A stretch of 64,000 nt of DNA from JAXGXJ01 sp040772905 (GCA_040772905.1 JAXGXJ010000005.1:186001-250000), one strand, 5' to 3'. Shown: positions 44,354-53,134, counted from the first letter of the stretch. Numbers and translations: made by a program. Notes: generated from the letters alone by a model not told the origin.

Positions 44354-44379
44354 GGGGGGGGGGGGCCCCCCCCCCCCCC
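44354..44379. repeat. Perfect G12C14 palindrome, probable assembly join
   Basis: Twelve consecutive G (44354-44365) followed by fourteen C (44366-44379) in the 93 bases between two divergent genes. Natural sequence rarely holds this, and poly-G read tails joined to their complement would give exactly this pattern. Gene order across this point should be treated as unproven. Confidence 0.75.
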
Positions 44380-44410
44380 GCCTCCACTCCCTGCCGAGAA
44401 AGGATGGGCT

Positions 44411-45361
44411 GTGCCTCGGGGCCACCCCCACAGACTAGTACTTGCTCTTTACCTCCTGGGGGCGAACGCCCTCTGGGGCACGAGTTTCGTGGCCACGAAG
44501 ATCGCTCTCAGCGGCTTCCCGCCCATGACCGTCATGTGGATGCGCTGGATGGTGGCCACACTCGTCTTCCTTCCCTTCTGGCGCCGCGTGCCCCGTCCTC
44601 AGTACCGCCGGGGGGACTGGAAGCTGCTGCTGCTCGCAGCCGCCTTCATCCCCTGTCTCTACTACCTGCTTGAGGGCTATGCCCTGCGCTACACCACCTC
44701 GGGTCAGGCCGGTGTCATCTCGGCGGTCTACCCGCTGCTGGTAGGGGTGGGCGCGTGGATCTTCCTGAAAGAGCGGCTGAGCCGGCGGGGAGCCGTAGGC
44801 ATCGTGCTGTCTCTGGCGGGAGTGGTGCTGCTGACCCTCAGCGGCCCAGTACAGGAGACAGCCTCGAACCCTGTCCTGGGGAACCTGCTCGAATTCCTGG
44901 CCATGCTCAGTGGCGCCGGTTCGGCGCTCGCCATCAAACGCTTGAGCGTCCGTTACAGCGCGTGGTTCCTCACCGGCATGCAGGCCGCAGTGGGCTGCGT
45001 GTTCTTCCTGCCCTTCGCCCTCGCCTCGGGCTCCGGCGCCTGGACGGAGGCTCCGCTCTCGGCCTGGGCGAGTGTCCTCTACCTGGGCACCTTGGTGAGT
45101 CTGGGCTCCTGGGGACTCTACAACTCAGCACTGGTGCGCATGCCCGCCAACAAGGCCGCGCTCACCGTCAACCTCATCCCTGGTATCGCGCTACTGGCCG
45201 GATGGGCCCTGCGCGGGGAGACGATCTCGTTGGCACAGCTGGGCGCCTGCGTCTTGATCGTGGCCGCGGTCGTCTACGCCGAGACGGGCAAGGATGAGTC
45301 CACGCGCAACGGCGGACCACTCGGCAGCGAGACCTCGCGACCGACCGACGCGCCCACCTAG
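44411..45361 (+). CDS. EamA/DMT-family transporter
   Basis: 316 residues with ten predicted membrane helices in two EamA repeats. The first begins LYLLGANALWGTSFVATKIAL, the second GNLLEFLAMLSGAGSALAIKRLS. The start is GTG 44411 with AAAGGA upstream. Substrate unknown; family members export amino acids, metabolites or drugs. It overlaps the CotH-like gene's restored end by a few bases, convergently. Confidence 0.88.
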   Translation: MPRGHPHRLVLALYLLGANALWGTSFVATKIALSGFPPMTVMWMRWMVATLVFLPFWRRVPRPQYRRGDWKLLLLAAAFIPCLYYLLEGYALRYTTSGQAGVISAVYPLLVGVGAWIFLKERLSRRGAVGIVLSLAGVVLLTLSGPVQETASNPVLGNLLEFLAMLSGAGSALAIKRLSVRYSAWFLTGMQAAVGCVFFLPFALASGSGAWTEAPLSAWASVLYLGTLVSLGSWGLYNSALVRMPANKAALTVNLIPGIALLAGWALRGETISLAQLGACVLIVAAVVYAETGKDESTRNGGPLGSETSRPTDAPT

Positions 45362-45466
45362 TTCGAGAAGCACTTTGCGACTGCGGCCGCCTCTTGATCC
45401 ACGGTGGCCGTGTCCACCAAGTCTGCCGCCTGTTCCTTCAAGAGGACCACCCAAGTGCCGAGGATC

Positions 45467-46972
45467 TCAGCCGCCGACCCGCTCTCGAAGAGTCTGCTCT
45501 TGAGCTGAGCGCTTCTCCTCATACAGCTGCTGCCACTCCGGATTGGCCTTGAACCGCTCCACCAGAATGTTCGACCTCGCACGCCCCAGCTGGACCCCGC
45601 CCCGCGCTGGGGCTCCTGCGTCAGGGATGGCGGCGTCGGGCGCGGCTGCGTCGGGCGCGGCTGTGTCGGGCGCCGGGACATCGGGTAACCGATCGGTGCT
45701 AAGGCCCGGTCGGGCAATCCCACCCGGAGGCTCCGTACCCTCCGGCGCTTGACCAGCGGACTGCGTCTGACCGCTCTGTGTCGTCGGACGGTCGCCACCG
45801 CCCATGCCACCCATCATGCCGAAGGCCAGGTTGTGATCCCACGCCACCACCTTGAACTTCTCGACGATAGGATCGTAGTAGAGATAGGAATTGTTACCCA
45901 TCCCATCGATATCGTCGGCGTTGGCGATGAGATCCTCGAAAGCGAGATAAGTGGCGAACGCCTCGATGTCAAGCCGGTTGGGCAACTCGGCGTCGAAGGT
46001 AGCGTCGTCGGAGTTGTTGATGAAGTCCAGGAATCCGATGAGCGGCGTGAGGTCGGCGTTGGTCTTGCCCGCTTCCTGATCGAACACCTCTTCGTACGAA
46101 TCAGGATCCTCACCGCGGTAGCTGTAATCCCCGGTGCTCTCGGCCTTGTAGAGCGCACCTTTGACGTCGAATTCTCTGGCCATCCAGACATCGTCCAGAT
46201 TCTCAACGACCAAGCGCAGATGTGGATCACTGCCGTTCACGCTGAAGCGCACCGCGATCGCCTGTTCGGACTCCAGCCCTGCGATCTCGAGCAGATCCAG
46301 GGCTACGGCCTCGTTCAAGGCGGTCTCAGTCGTGTTGGAGCGCACACACAACTCCACCACACCTTGGTGGTTCTGGCCGTCGACGTTCCGATCGAGGTCG
46401 ATTAGCCAAGGCAGGCCGGCGGGATCGTCAAAGGATGCGTCGCCGCCGGGACCACCGAAGCCCTGCCGTTCGCGCCAGCCGTCGCGCGCCGCGACCCGGG
46501 TGGTGGTCGTGGTGGCCGCCCCCGCACCAGCAGTGGACGTTCCAGTCGCTGATGTGTCGCCGAAGGCGGGCACAGTCGAGGCCCCGGCCGCACGACGCAG
46601 ATTCATCAACGACGAATTGCCCTTGAGGCGCAATCCCACGTTGTCATAGATCGCGCCATCGATGATGACGGTGGCCTCTATCCACTCCTTCTCTCCGCTC
46701 TCCTCATAGGCTGCGGCCATGCCCGCGTAGTCTTCCTGCTCGTACGAGACGCTGATCTCGTGGATGAGAGAACTGTCGAGAAGTCCACTCCCCTCCACGG
46801 TCTTGGAGCCGCCATGGGTCTCAGCCGATCCCTTGTCGCCGGCGGTGGTGGCGAAGCCGGAGACAGTACCCGATGATGTGCAACCCGAAGCCACCAGCGT
46901 AAGAGCTGAGAGCGCGGCCAAGAGCATCAACCTCATCAGTCCACGCGAGCGACGACTCGAGACGCTTCTCAT
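45467..46972 (-). CDS. CotH-like lipoprotein, probably frameshifted near its C-terminus
   Basis: 501 residues in this frame. A lipoprotein signal ends in VASGC31. The CotH kinase-like domain includes VGLRLKGNSSL, LPWLIDLDRNVDGQNHQGVVELCVRSN, LVVENLDDVWM and VVAWDHNLAFGM. A Pro/Asp/Ala repeat (PDTAAPDAAAPDAAIPDA) precedes the last segment. Homologues continue past YEEK with KS-LFESG; here that text (LKSRLFESGSAAEILGTWV) is in another frame at 45358-45510. One extra base near 45505-45512 therefore cuts about 50 residues. The start has AGGAGGATAG upstream. Spore-coat CotH is a secreted protein kinase; this secreted copy's role is unknown. Confidence 0.85.
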   Translation of the reverse strand: MRSVSSRRSRGLMRLMLLAALSALTLVASGCTSSGTVSGFATTAGDKGSAETHGGSKTVEGSGLLDSSLIHEISVSYEQEDYAGMAAAYEESGEKEWIEATVIIDGAIYDNVGLRLKGNSSLMNLRRAAGASTVPAFGDTSATGTSTAGAGAATTTTTRVAARDGWRERQGFGGPGGDASFDDPAGLPWLIDLDRNVDGQNHQGVVELCVRSNTTETALNEAVALDLLEIAGLESEQAIAVRFSVNGSDPHLRLVVENLDDVWMAREFDVKGALYKAESTGDYSYRGEDPDSYEEVFDQEAGKTNADLTPLIGFLDFINNSDDATFDAELPNRLDIEAFATYLAFEDLIANADDIDGMGNNSYLYYDPIVEKFKVVAWDHNLAFGMMGGMGGGDRPTTQSGQTQSAGQAPEGTEPPGGIARPGLSTDRLPDVPAPDTAAPDAAAPDAAIPDAGAPARGGVQLGRARSNILVERFKANPEWQQLYEEKRSAQEQTLRERVGG

Positions 46973-47112
46973 CTATCCTCCTGGCTCGACGGCGCAACAC
47001 CACTCGGGAAGCATAGCGACGCGTCCCTAAGCTGGGCGTAAGAAGATGCCGAGCTGAGAGGCGCTCTTTTCTGACCAAGGCCCCACCAGGCCGGCCACGT
47101 TCTCGCGGGCGT

Positions 47113-47140
47113 TAACACCTCCGTGGGCTGACGCATTATC
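47113..47140 (+). promoter_or_regulatory. Candidate promoter of the thiolase/DUF35 operon
   Basis: TTAACA (47113-47118) and CATTAT (47135-47140) are 16 bases apart, about 70 bases before the thiolase ATG. The surrounding 46973-47208 region shows no gene. Confidence 0.4.
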
Positions 47141-47208
47141 ATGGGACTCTACCCAAAGGGGCTGGGCACGGTGCCCACGTCTTTTGTCACCGGCACAAGA
47201 GGGAACAG

Positions 47209-48645
47209 ATGATCAAGTTCAGCGAGCAGCAACTCAAGGCGCCCAAGTACCTGCGGCCCGTCTATCTGGTGACGGCCGGCCAATCGAAGTACGGTCGGGC
47301 CATCCCCGAGAAGAGGACGGAAGAGCTCTGCATAGACGCCTTCACCATGGCGGCCGAGCTTCTGGGCAAGACCCCGGCGGAGCTCAAGCGCTACATCCAC
47401 TCCTGCTATTACGGCCACTTCGCCGACCACTTCGGCGACCAACTCCTGGGCGAAGCGGTCATCCACGACCGTCTGGGCCTCGATCCGCTGGGCAACGTGG
47501 GCATCAAGTCGGGCGGCGCCACCGGCGGCTCGACGCTGTGGGAAGCGGCCAAGGCCGTGGCTTCCGGCTACTCCGACTGCGTGCTCGCCATGGGCTGGGA
47601 GCGCATGGACGAGGTGCCCACCGACGAGGGCAACTTCCTCATCGCCTCCGCCGCCGACCGTGACTGGGAATCGCCCATGGGCCAGATCTACACGGGCTAC
47701 TACGCTGTCATGGCGCAGAAGTACTGGCAGGTGTTCGGCAAAGCCGAGGCCTCGTTCCGCCGTACCCTGGCCGAGATCTCCGTGAAGCATCACGGCTACG
47801 CGCGCTTCAACCCCTTCGCTCACGGCGGCATGGACATCACGGTGGACGACGTGCTCATGTCGCCGCTGGTGGCCGATCCGCTGCGCGCCCTCGATGCCTG
47901 CCTCATGAGCGTGGGCGCGGCCTGCGCCATCCTCTGCGACGAGCCGACCGCCATGGAGCTCACCAAGAACAGCAAGAACCGGCCTCTGCGCATCTGGGTG
48001 ACCGCGGGGTCCCATACTCTCCGTCCCGCCGACCGGCGTGACATGGACATCCCCCTGCTGCCCCACGAGTCCCCCGACCAGTACAAGGATCTGGCCAAGG
48101 AGTTCCCGGGTGGCGACCGCTATCCCGGCTTCACCGGCTTCCTCGCCGCCCGCATGGCTGCCTATTACGGCTACAACATGACCGGCGTCACCGATCCCAC
48201 CGAGGACTTCGACGTCATCGAGCTTCACGACGCCTTCACCATCAGCGACGTGCAGACCTACGAGGACATCGGCATCCGCCCCTACGGCTACGGCCGCGAC
48301 TACGTGGAGTCGGGCGACTGCTACCACACCAATCCCAAGACGGGCAAGCCCGGCAAGCTGCCCTCGAACCTCTCCGGCGGCCTGATCGGCTGCATGCACG
48401 CGGTGGGGGCCAGTGGCATCATGCAAGTGTTCGAGATCGCCACGCATATCTGGAACCGCTGGGCCGAAGTCCACGGCGACGAGAAGCGGTGGCAGGAATT
48501 CGGTCGCCGGAAGCCCGACGATTGGACCGACCTGCAGGTGCAGGGCGCAAAGCGGGGTCTCTCCATCAGCCACGCCGGCGTGGGGTCGCACGTGACTGCG
48601 ACCATCCTCATGGATCCCGATCATCTGCTCAAAGAAGACGCGTGA
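47209..48645 (+). CDS. Thiolase-like protein lacking the nucleophilic Cys
   Basis: 478 residues with the thiolase fold. Where thiolases have C-A-S/T-G, this reads KSGG103-ATGG, a Gly at the catalytic Cys position. The ELHDAFTI and CMHAVGASG motifs (the HDAF and GHPxGASG equivalents) are kept. Longer than usual, with inserted segments near 230-300. Thiolase-like proteins without this Cys that pair with a DUF35 protein are known as side-chain aldolases (Ltp2 type), so a retro-aldol or Claisen-type role on a CoA ester is possible; a degenerate thiolase is the alternative. Followed 13 bases later by DUF35. Confidence 0.85.
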   Translation: MIKFSEQQLKAPKYLRPVYLVTAGQSKYGRAIPEKRTEELCIDAFTMAAELLGKTPAELKRYIHSCYYGHFADHFGDQLLGEAVIHDRLGLDPLGNVGIKSGGATGGSTLWEAAKAVASGYSDCVLAMGWERMDEVPTDEGNFLIASAADRDWESPMGQIYTGYYAVMAQKYWQVFGKAEASFRRTLAEISVKHHGYARFNPFAHGGMDITVDDVLMSPLVADPLRALDACLMSVGAACAILCDEPTAMELTKNSKNRPLRIWVTAGSHTLRPADRRDMDIPLLPHESPDQYKDLAKEFPGGDRYPGFTGFLAARMAAYYGYNMTGVTDPTEDFDVIELHDAFTISDVQTYEDIGIRPYGYGRDYVESGDCYHTNPKTGKPGKLPSNLSGGLIGCMHAVGASGIMQVFEIATHIWNRWAEVHGDEKRWQEFGRRKPDDWTDLQVQGAKRGLSISHAGVGSHVTATILMDPDHLLKEDA

Positions 48646-48658
48646 GAGAGGCCCACTC

Positions 48659-49249
48659 ATGAGCTCATACGGACAAGTACAGGTCGTCGACGGTCGCTAC
48701 AAATTCCGCGGTGATTTCCATCGGCTCGAACAGCACATGCCCATCCGAGACGCCAACAACGGCTACAAGCTCCTGGGCGTGACCAAGCCGCGGGATATGA
48801 CCTACGTACACACCTACGGTGGCGAGGCCCCCTTCTTCGAAGCGCTCTCCCAGGGCAAGCTGCTGGCCACCAAGTGTGAGAACCCCGACTGCGAAGCCAA
48901 CGGCACCGTCTACCAGCCCTTCCGCATCCATTGCCCCGATTGCCTGGGTAAGAACACCATCATCGACATGACCCGTCTGGCCAAAGAGACGGGGACGGTG
49001 CACACCTTCATGGTGTGCGCCCGGTCCGGCGCGTTCAACGTTCTCGACACTCCCATCCGCTTCATCAACGTGCAGTTCGAGAACGTGTCGACCATCCTGA
49101 TGAGCTACCTGCTCATGGGAGAGCCTTACATCGGGATGCGCGTGAAACCGGTGTTCAAGGTATGGAACCCCACCTACACCATCCTCGATCTGTCCTGGGT
49201 GCCGGCCGAGACGGCCGCAGATTCGCTGCCGGAGGGCTTCGCCTTCTGA
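48659..49249 (+). CDS. DUF35 OB-fold/zinc-ribbon partner of the thiolase-like protein
   Basis: 196 residues. A rubredoxin-like zinc ribbon (CENPDCEANG ... HCPDC, about 74-100) is followed by an OB-fold (TGTVHTFMVCAR ... IGMRVKPVF). The N-terminal 60 residues are an extra helical part. DUF35 proteins form complexes with thiolases, HMG-CoA synthases or Ltp2-like aldolases and shuttle or position the acyl-CoA. The conserved pairing supports a joint enzyme with the upstream gene. Confidence 0.9.
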   Translation: MSSYGQVQVVDGRYKFRGDFHRLEQHMPIRDANNGYKLLGVTKPRDMTYVHTYGGEAPFFEALSQGKLLATKCENPDCEANGTVYQPFRIHCPDCLGKNTIIDMTRLAKETGTVHTFMVCARSGAFNVLDTPIRFINVQFENVSTILMSYLLMGEPYIGMRVKPVFKVWNPTYTILDLSWVPAETAADSLPEGFAF

Positions 49250-49259
49250 TGCTCAGCGA

Positions 49260-49334
49260 CCCAGGGGGCCGACGGGGCATCACCGACTCCTGCGGGTACG
49301 CAGATGTCGGCTCAAACCCTGCCGGCCCCCTGGG
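49260..49334 (+). terminator. Nested stem-loop element, copy 1
   Basis: An outer perfect 12-bp stem, CCCAGGGGGCCG (49260-49271) with CGGCCCCCTGGG (49323-49334), encloses an inner hairpin. The inner part is CCGAC (49283-49287) with GTCGG (49306-49310) and CTGCG-GGTA-CGCAG. It lies 11 bases after the DUF35 stop. A second copy of the inner hairpin lies after ilvA at 50491-50518. Terminator is the simplest reading; a repeated structured element is also possible. Confidence 0.6.
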
Positions 49335-49480
49335 CGACACTGCGCTTCAGGTCTTCGTCTGGGGAGGTGTCCCTCTTGCGCCGCTCCCGCGATAGACTGT
49401 GATGAAGGCATCGAGGTGGCCGCGCCGTGTCCGGCGTGGCGCGGCCGGGCCGTCACACTGCCGGACTCACGGAGGGGCGC

Positions 49481-50464
49481 ATGTTGCGGAACTACGAGGC
49501 ACTCAGCAATGAGGTCAACCTTCTTGGGGTCATCAAGGCGCGAGGGGTCATCGGCCGCTACCTCAACCGGACCAACCTCACCTACTACTCGGAACTCTCC
49601 CGGCTGATGGGGTGTGACGTCTACGTCAAGCACGAGAACCACAACCCCACCGGGTCGTTCAAGATCCGCGGCGCGCTCAACTTCATCCAGCACATGTCGG
49701 GTGAGGAGCTGCAGAGCGGCGTACTGGTGGCTACGCGGGGCAATCACGGGCTGGCCATGGCCTGCGCCGGACGTTGGTTCGACGTGCCCATGACCGTAGT
49801 GGTCCCGGAAGGCAACAACCCAGAGATCAACCGCATCGTGCAAAGCTTCGGCGCCGAGCTCATCGTGCACGGCAGCGACTTCTACGAAGCCCAGTCGTAC
49901 TGTGACGAACTGGTCGACACGGCGGGCTTCTACTACGTGGAGCAGGGCAACGAACCCGCCATCCTCAACGGTCTGGGCACCATGGGCTTGGAGATCTTCG
50001 AATCTCTTCCCGATGTCGATACCATCATCTGCCCCATCGGTGGCGGCGCAGGTTGCGCCTCGCTCATCAAAGTGGCGCAGGCCCTGGCTCCGAACGTGGA
50101 GATCATCGGCGTGCAGCCCGAGCAGGCAGCCGCCTTCCACGCTTCGTGGAAACAGGGGGAACGCGTGATACTGGAGAGCTCCGCCTCCATCGCCGACGGA
50201 CTTGCGGCGCGGAGCCCCTTCCAGCTCCCCTATCTCATCATGAAAGACCACATAAGCGACGTGGTGCTCGTCTCCGAGGACGAGATCCTCGAGGGCATCC
50301 GTCTCTCCCTCCAGGTGACACACAACCTGGCTGAAGGCGCCGGCGCCGCCGCGCTCGCCGGGGCACTCAAGATCAGCGACCGGCTGGCCGGCAAGAAGGT
50401 GGCGATCATCATGTCCGGGGGGAACCTCGATCAGGAGCATCTGCGACTGGCGCTCAGTCAGTGA
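49481..50464 (+). CDS. ilvA: Threonine dehydratase-like PLP enzyme
   Basis: 327 residues of fold-type II PLP enzymes. The Schiff-base Lys is in GSFKIRGA (about 60-67), the phosphate-binding loop is GGGAGCASL, and SGGN is near the end. The start at 49481 has GGAGGGG upstream. It has no ACT regulatory domain, so it resembles the catabolic type and would convert threonine (or serine) to 2-oxobutyrate (or pyruvate) and ammonia. Diaminopropionate or racemase-type relatives cannot be excluded. 2-oxobutyrate could feed the 2-oxoacid oxidoreductase encoded next door. Confidence 0.85.
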   Translation: MLRNYEALSNEVNLLGVIKARGVIGRYLNRTNLTYYSELSRLMGCDVYVKHENHNPTGSFKIRGALNFIQHMSGEELQSGVLVATRGNHGLAMACAGRWFDVPMTVVVPEGNNPEINRIVQSFGAELIVHGSDFYEAQSYCDELVDTAGFYYVEQGNEPAILNGLGTMGLEIFESLPDVDTIICPIGGGAGCASLIKVAQALAPNVEIIGVQPEQAAAFHASWKQGERVILESSASIADGLAARSPFQLPYLIMKDHISDVVLVSEDEILEGIRLSLQVTHNLAEGAGAAALAGALKISDRLAGKKVAIIMSGGNLDQEHLRLALSQ

Positions 50465-50490
50465 CCCCGCGAGACGGAGCAGGGCCCTCG

Positions 50491-50518
50491 GCGACTCCTG
50501 CGGGTACGCAGATGTCGC
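50491..50518 (+). terminator. Hairpin element, copy 2
   Basis: GCGAC (50491-50495) pairs with GTCGC (50514-50518) around CTGCG-GGTA-CGCAG with TC and AT bulges, identical to copy 1 except that the closing C-G pair is G-C. It lies between the convergent ends of ilvA and maoC. Confidence 0.6.
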
Positions 50519-50535
50519 TCAAGGCGTCGCTGCGG

Positions 50536-50970
50536 CTAGATATGGGTGAGTCGCGGCCGCGGTAAGAGCAGTTCGGCGCGCCCGGTCTGCACCGTGGTGC
50601 CGTCCTGGTTGGTCCAGGTCGACGCGATGACCATGCGGCGCTTGTCGTCGATCTTCTCCGCCACCTCTGAGACCACCGTGATGGTGTCGCCGATGTGGAC
50701 CGGGGCCATGAACGAGACCTCCTGGCTCACCTGCACGGCGCCGTCGCCGCCGATGGCCGACAGGGTACGCGTGATCATGCCCGCCACCAGCAGACCGTGG
50801 GCGATGCGCCCGCCCCAGCGAGTGCCGCGCGCGTAGACCTCATCGACGTGGATGGGGTTGAAGTCGCCGGCGATGCCGCAGAAGGCGAAGATGTCGGCCT
50901 CGGTGATGGTCTTGCTGAACGAACTGCGATCACCGACACGGATCTCGTCGTATTCGCGCTGCACCGCCAT
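50536..50970 (-). CDS. MaoC-family (R)-enoyl-CoA hydratase
   Basis: 144 residues of hotdog fold with the active-site motif D-x-N-P-I-H (AGDFNPIHVDEVYA), RIAHGLLVAGMI and a VRVGD-like start. It hydrates trans-2-enoyl-CoA to (R)-3-hydroxyacyl-CoA. The start at 50970 follows GGGAGAT. The gene is 23 bases beyond porB and in the same direction, so it is likely the last gene of the por operon. Confidence 0.9.
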   Translation of the reverse strand: MAVQREYDEIRVGDRSSFSKTITEADIFAFCGIAGDFNPIHVDEVYARGTRWGGRIAHGLLVAGMITRTLSAIGGDGAVQVSQEVSFMAPVHIGDTITVVSEVAEKIDDKRRMVIASTWTNQDGTTVQTGRAELLLPRPRLTHI

Positions 50971-50993
50971 GCTGGATCTCCCTTCGCTGCCGA

Positions 50994-51923
50994 TCACTCA
51001 GTGGCTGCCGCCGTTACCGCCTGCTCAGCCGCCTGCCAGTACCGAGCCCACTTCTCGTCCACCTGCGCCTGGATCTGCTCCACCTGCTCGTCGCCCAGCA
51101 AGCGAAAACGCGACTGCGTCTTCAGGTAATCACGCACCGGGGTGAGCTTTCGTTTCTCCAGCAGCTTCTCCGAGGCACCAGTGAGCCGGAACTGGCCCTT
51201 CTCCACCTCGTACAGATCGAAGTAGCCGCTCTCCACGGCCAGTCTACCGATCTTGATGCTGTAGCGCGTCTCGAACCCCCATCCGGGCGGGCACGGGGTG
51301 TGGATGTGGATGTACTTGGTGCCCTCCAGCGTGAGCGCCTTCTTGATCTTGTCGTAGAGATCCAAGGGATAGGCGGCCGAAGCCGTCGCCACGTAGTCGA
51401 TGCCATGCGCAGCCATGATGGCGGGCACGTCCTTCTTCTGCTGCAGCTTGCCCTTGATGGGCGTGGTGGTGGTGACGGCGCCGATGGGCGTGGTGCCCGA
51501 ACGCTGCACGCCCGTGTTCATGTAGCCCTCGTTGTCGTAGCACATGAACAGGAATTCGTCGCCGCGCTCGGCCGCGCCAGAGAGCGCCTGGATGCCGATG
51601 TCGCTGGTGCCGCCGTCGCCGGCCCAACCCACGACCTTGGTGTGCTCACGACCCTGCGCCTTGAGAGCGCTCAGAACCCCGGTAGCGGCGGAGGCCGTGG
51701 AGGCGAAAGTGACGTTCAACACCGGCAGCTTGGTGGAACAGACGGGGAACAACCCCTGCAGTACGGTGAGGCAGCTGGGGGGCACCACCAGGATGGTGTC
51801 GGGCCCCAGGGCCTTCACGCCGATGCGATAGGCGATGCTGAGGCCGCAGCCGGTGCAGGCCCGGTTGCCCGGATGCACCAGCTCTTCTTTGGGCAGGGTG
51901 AGGATGGTGGTCTTGGTGCTCAT
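50994..51923 (-). CDS. porB: 2-oxoacid:ferredoxin oxidoreductase, beta subunit
   Basis: 309 residues. The ThDP-binding beta subunit with CTGCGLSI at the N-terminus (cluster cysteines), GWAGDGGTSDIG for ThDP/Mg, and YDNEGYMNTGVQRSGTTP as in pyruvate:ferredoxin oxidoreductases. A C-terminal region of about 60 residues continues after GTKYIHIHTPCPPGW. With the alpha, gamma and delta subunits it oxidatively decarboxylates a 2-oxoacid to acyl-CoA, reducing ferredoxin. Confidence 0.95.
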   Translation of the reverse strand: MSTKTTILTLPKEELVHPGNRACTGCGLSIAYRIGVKALGPDTILVVPPSCLTVLQGLFPVCSTKLPVLNVTFASTASAATGVLSALKAQGREHTKVVGWAGDGGTSDIGIQALSGAAERGDEFLFMCYDNEGYMNTGVQRSGTTPIGAVTTTTPIKGKLQQKKDVPAIMAAHGIDYVATASAAYPLDLYDKIKKALTLEGTKYIHIHTPCPPGWGFETRYSIKIGRLAVESGYFDLYEVEKGQFRLTGASEKLLEKRKLTPVRDYLKTQSRFRLLGDEQVEQIQAQVDEKWARYWQAAEQAVTAAATE

Positions 51924-51934
51924 GCGTGCGGCTC

Positions 51935-53134
51935 CTACAGCTTGATCCCGACCCAGTCGGGACGCTCGTCGGGCGCGCTCGCGATAGCGGCGCGCAGGTC
52001 GGCGATGAGGTCGGCGGTGCGGATCTCGCGCCCGCCGATGCCGGCGATCATGCCCTTCACGAACGGCACCGGGCCCTTGCCGGCCAGATGCTCGTACAGC
52101 GCCGACTTGGTGTCGGACACCAGCGCGCCCTCGTAGCCGTAGGACAGCGCCTTCTCCATGACCATGACGCCGCGCTTGCCGTCCAGCGCCCGCGCCAGGG
52201 CGGCGTCGGGGAAGGGCCGGTACAGACGGACGCCCATGACGCCCACAGCAATGCCTTCCTCACGCAGCCGATCGATCACATCGTGCAGCTGATAGGTGAG
52301 CGAGCCTAACCCCACCACCACATACTCGGCGTCGTCACAGCGATAGGGCTCGAGCAGGGCATCGCCGCCCCGCCCGAATATCTCCTTGAAACTGTCCTCG
52401 GTCTCCTGCGCCACCCGCAGTACGTCACGCAGATCCTCCTGCAAGAGGTAGCGGATCTCCATGTAGCCATGCGCCATCTCGCCCATGATGTCCATGCGCA
52501 CATCGGGCAGGGTCACGGTGTTCAGGCTGGCGGGATCCTCGGGATCCAGCGCGTACGCCGGCTGGAAGGGCTTGATGAAACGAGCCACCTTGTCCTCGTC
52601 CGGCACCTCGAAGGGCATGTAGGTGTGCGAGAGCAGATACCCGTCGTAACACACCATCACCGGGATGCTCACCGTCTCGGCGATGACGAACGCTTTGAGC
52701 ACGGTATCGATGATCTGCTGATGGTCGCAGCAGTACATCTGTATCCACCCCGTGTCGCGCTGCGAGATGGAGTCCTGGTGGTCGTTCCAGATACACCAGG
52801 GCGCACCCACGGCGCGGTTGACCACGCACATGACGATGGGCAGCCGGGCGCCCGCCGCCCAGTGGATCTGCTCGTGCATATAGAGCAGGCCGTTGGCGCT
52901 GGTGGCGGTGAAGGCCCGGGCGCCGGTGGAACTGGCCGCGATGCACGTGGCCAGAGCCGAATGCTCGCTCTCCACGGGTACGTACTGGGCCGTCATCTGA
53001 CCCGACTCCACGTACTGCGAGAGCTTCTCGGTGAGCGGCGTCTGCGGCGTGATGGGGTAGGCGGCGATGACTTGAGCGCCGGCCAGCTTCACGCCCATGG
53101 CGGCGGCGACGTTGCCGTCTTCGATCACGTGCAC
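51935..53134 (-). CDS. porA: 2-oxoacid:ferredoxin oxidoreductase, alpha subunit
   Basis: 399 residues from GTG 53134, preceded by GGAGGGGG and overlapping porD by ten bases. Features: GNVAAAMGVKLAGAQVIAAYPITPQTPLTE, ESEHSALATCIAAS, and MVCYDGYLLSHTYMPFEVP; the C-terminal domain is about 245-395. Pyruvate is the likely substrate by similarity of the four-subunit layout, but 2-oxobutyrate or branched 2-oxoacids are possible. Confidence 0.95.
   Translation of the reverse strand: MHVIEDGNVAAAMGVKLAGAQVIAAYPITPQTPLTEKLSQYVESGQMTAQYVPVESEHSALATCIAASSTGARAFTATSANGLLYMHEQIHWAAGARLPIVMCVVNRAVGAPWCIWNDHQDSISQRDTGWIQMYCCDHQQIIDTVLKAFVIAETVSIPVMVCYDGYLLSHTYMPFEVPDEDKVARFIKPFQPAYALDPEDPASLNTVTLPDVRMDIMGEMAHGYMEIRYLLQEDLRDVLRVAQETEDSFKEIFGRGGDALLEPYRCDDAEYVVVGLGSLTYQLHDVIDRLREEGIAVGVMGVRLYRPFPDAALARALDGKRGVMVMEKALSYGYEGALVSDTKSALYEHLAGKGPVPFVKGMIAGIGGREIRTADLIADLRAAIASAPDERPDWVGIKL

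Noticed and set aside
43079..44410. N-terminal extension of the EamA transporter
   Set aside because: The frame runs antisense through the molybdoenzyme gene and the G/C tract; the transporter begins at the GTG at 44411 with its own ribosome site.
47149..48660. Minus-strand ORF of 503 residues
   Set aside because: Antisense to the thiolase-like gene.
49155..49340. Possible tRNA-like folding of the 49260-49334 element
   Set aside because: An acceptor-like stem and a GGTA loop are visible, but no T-arm or anticodon arm with the right geometry can be drawn on either strand.
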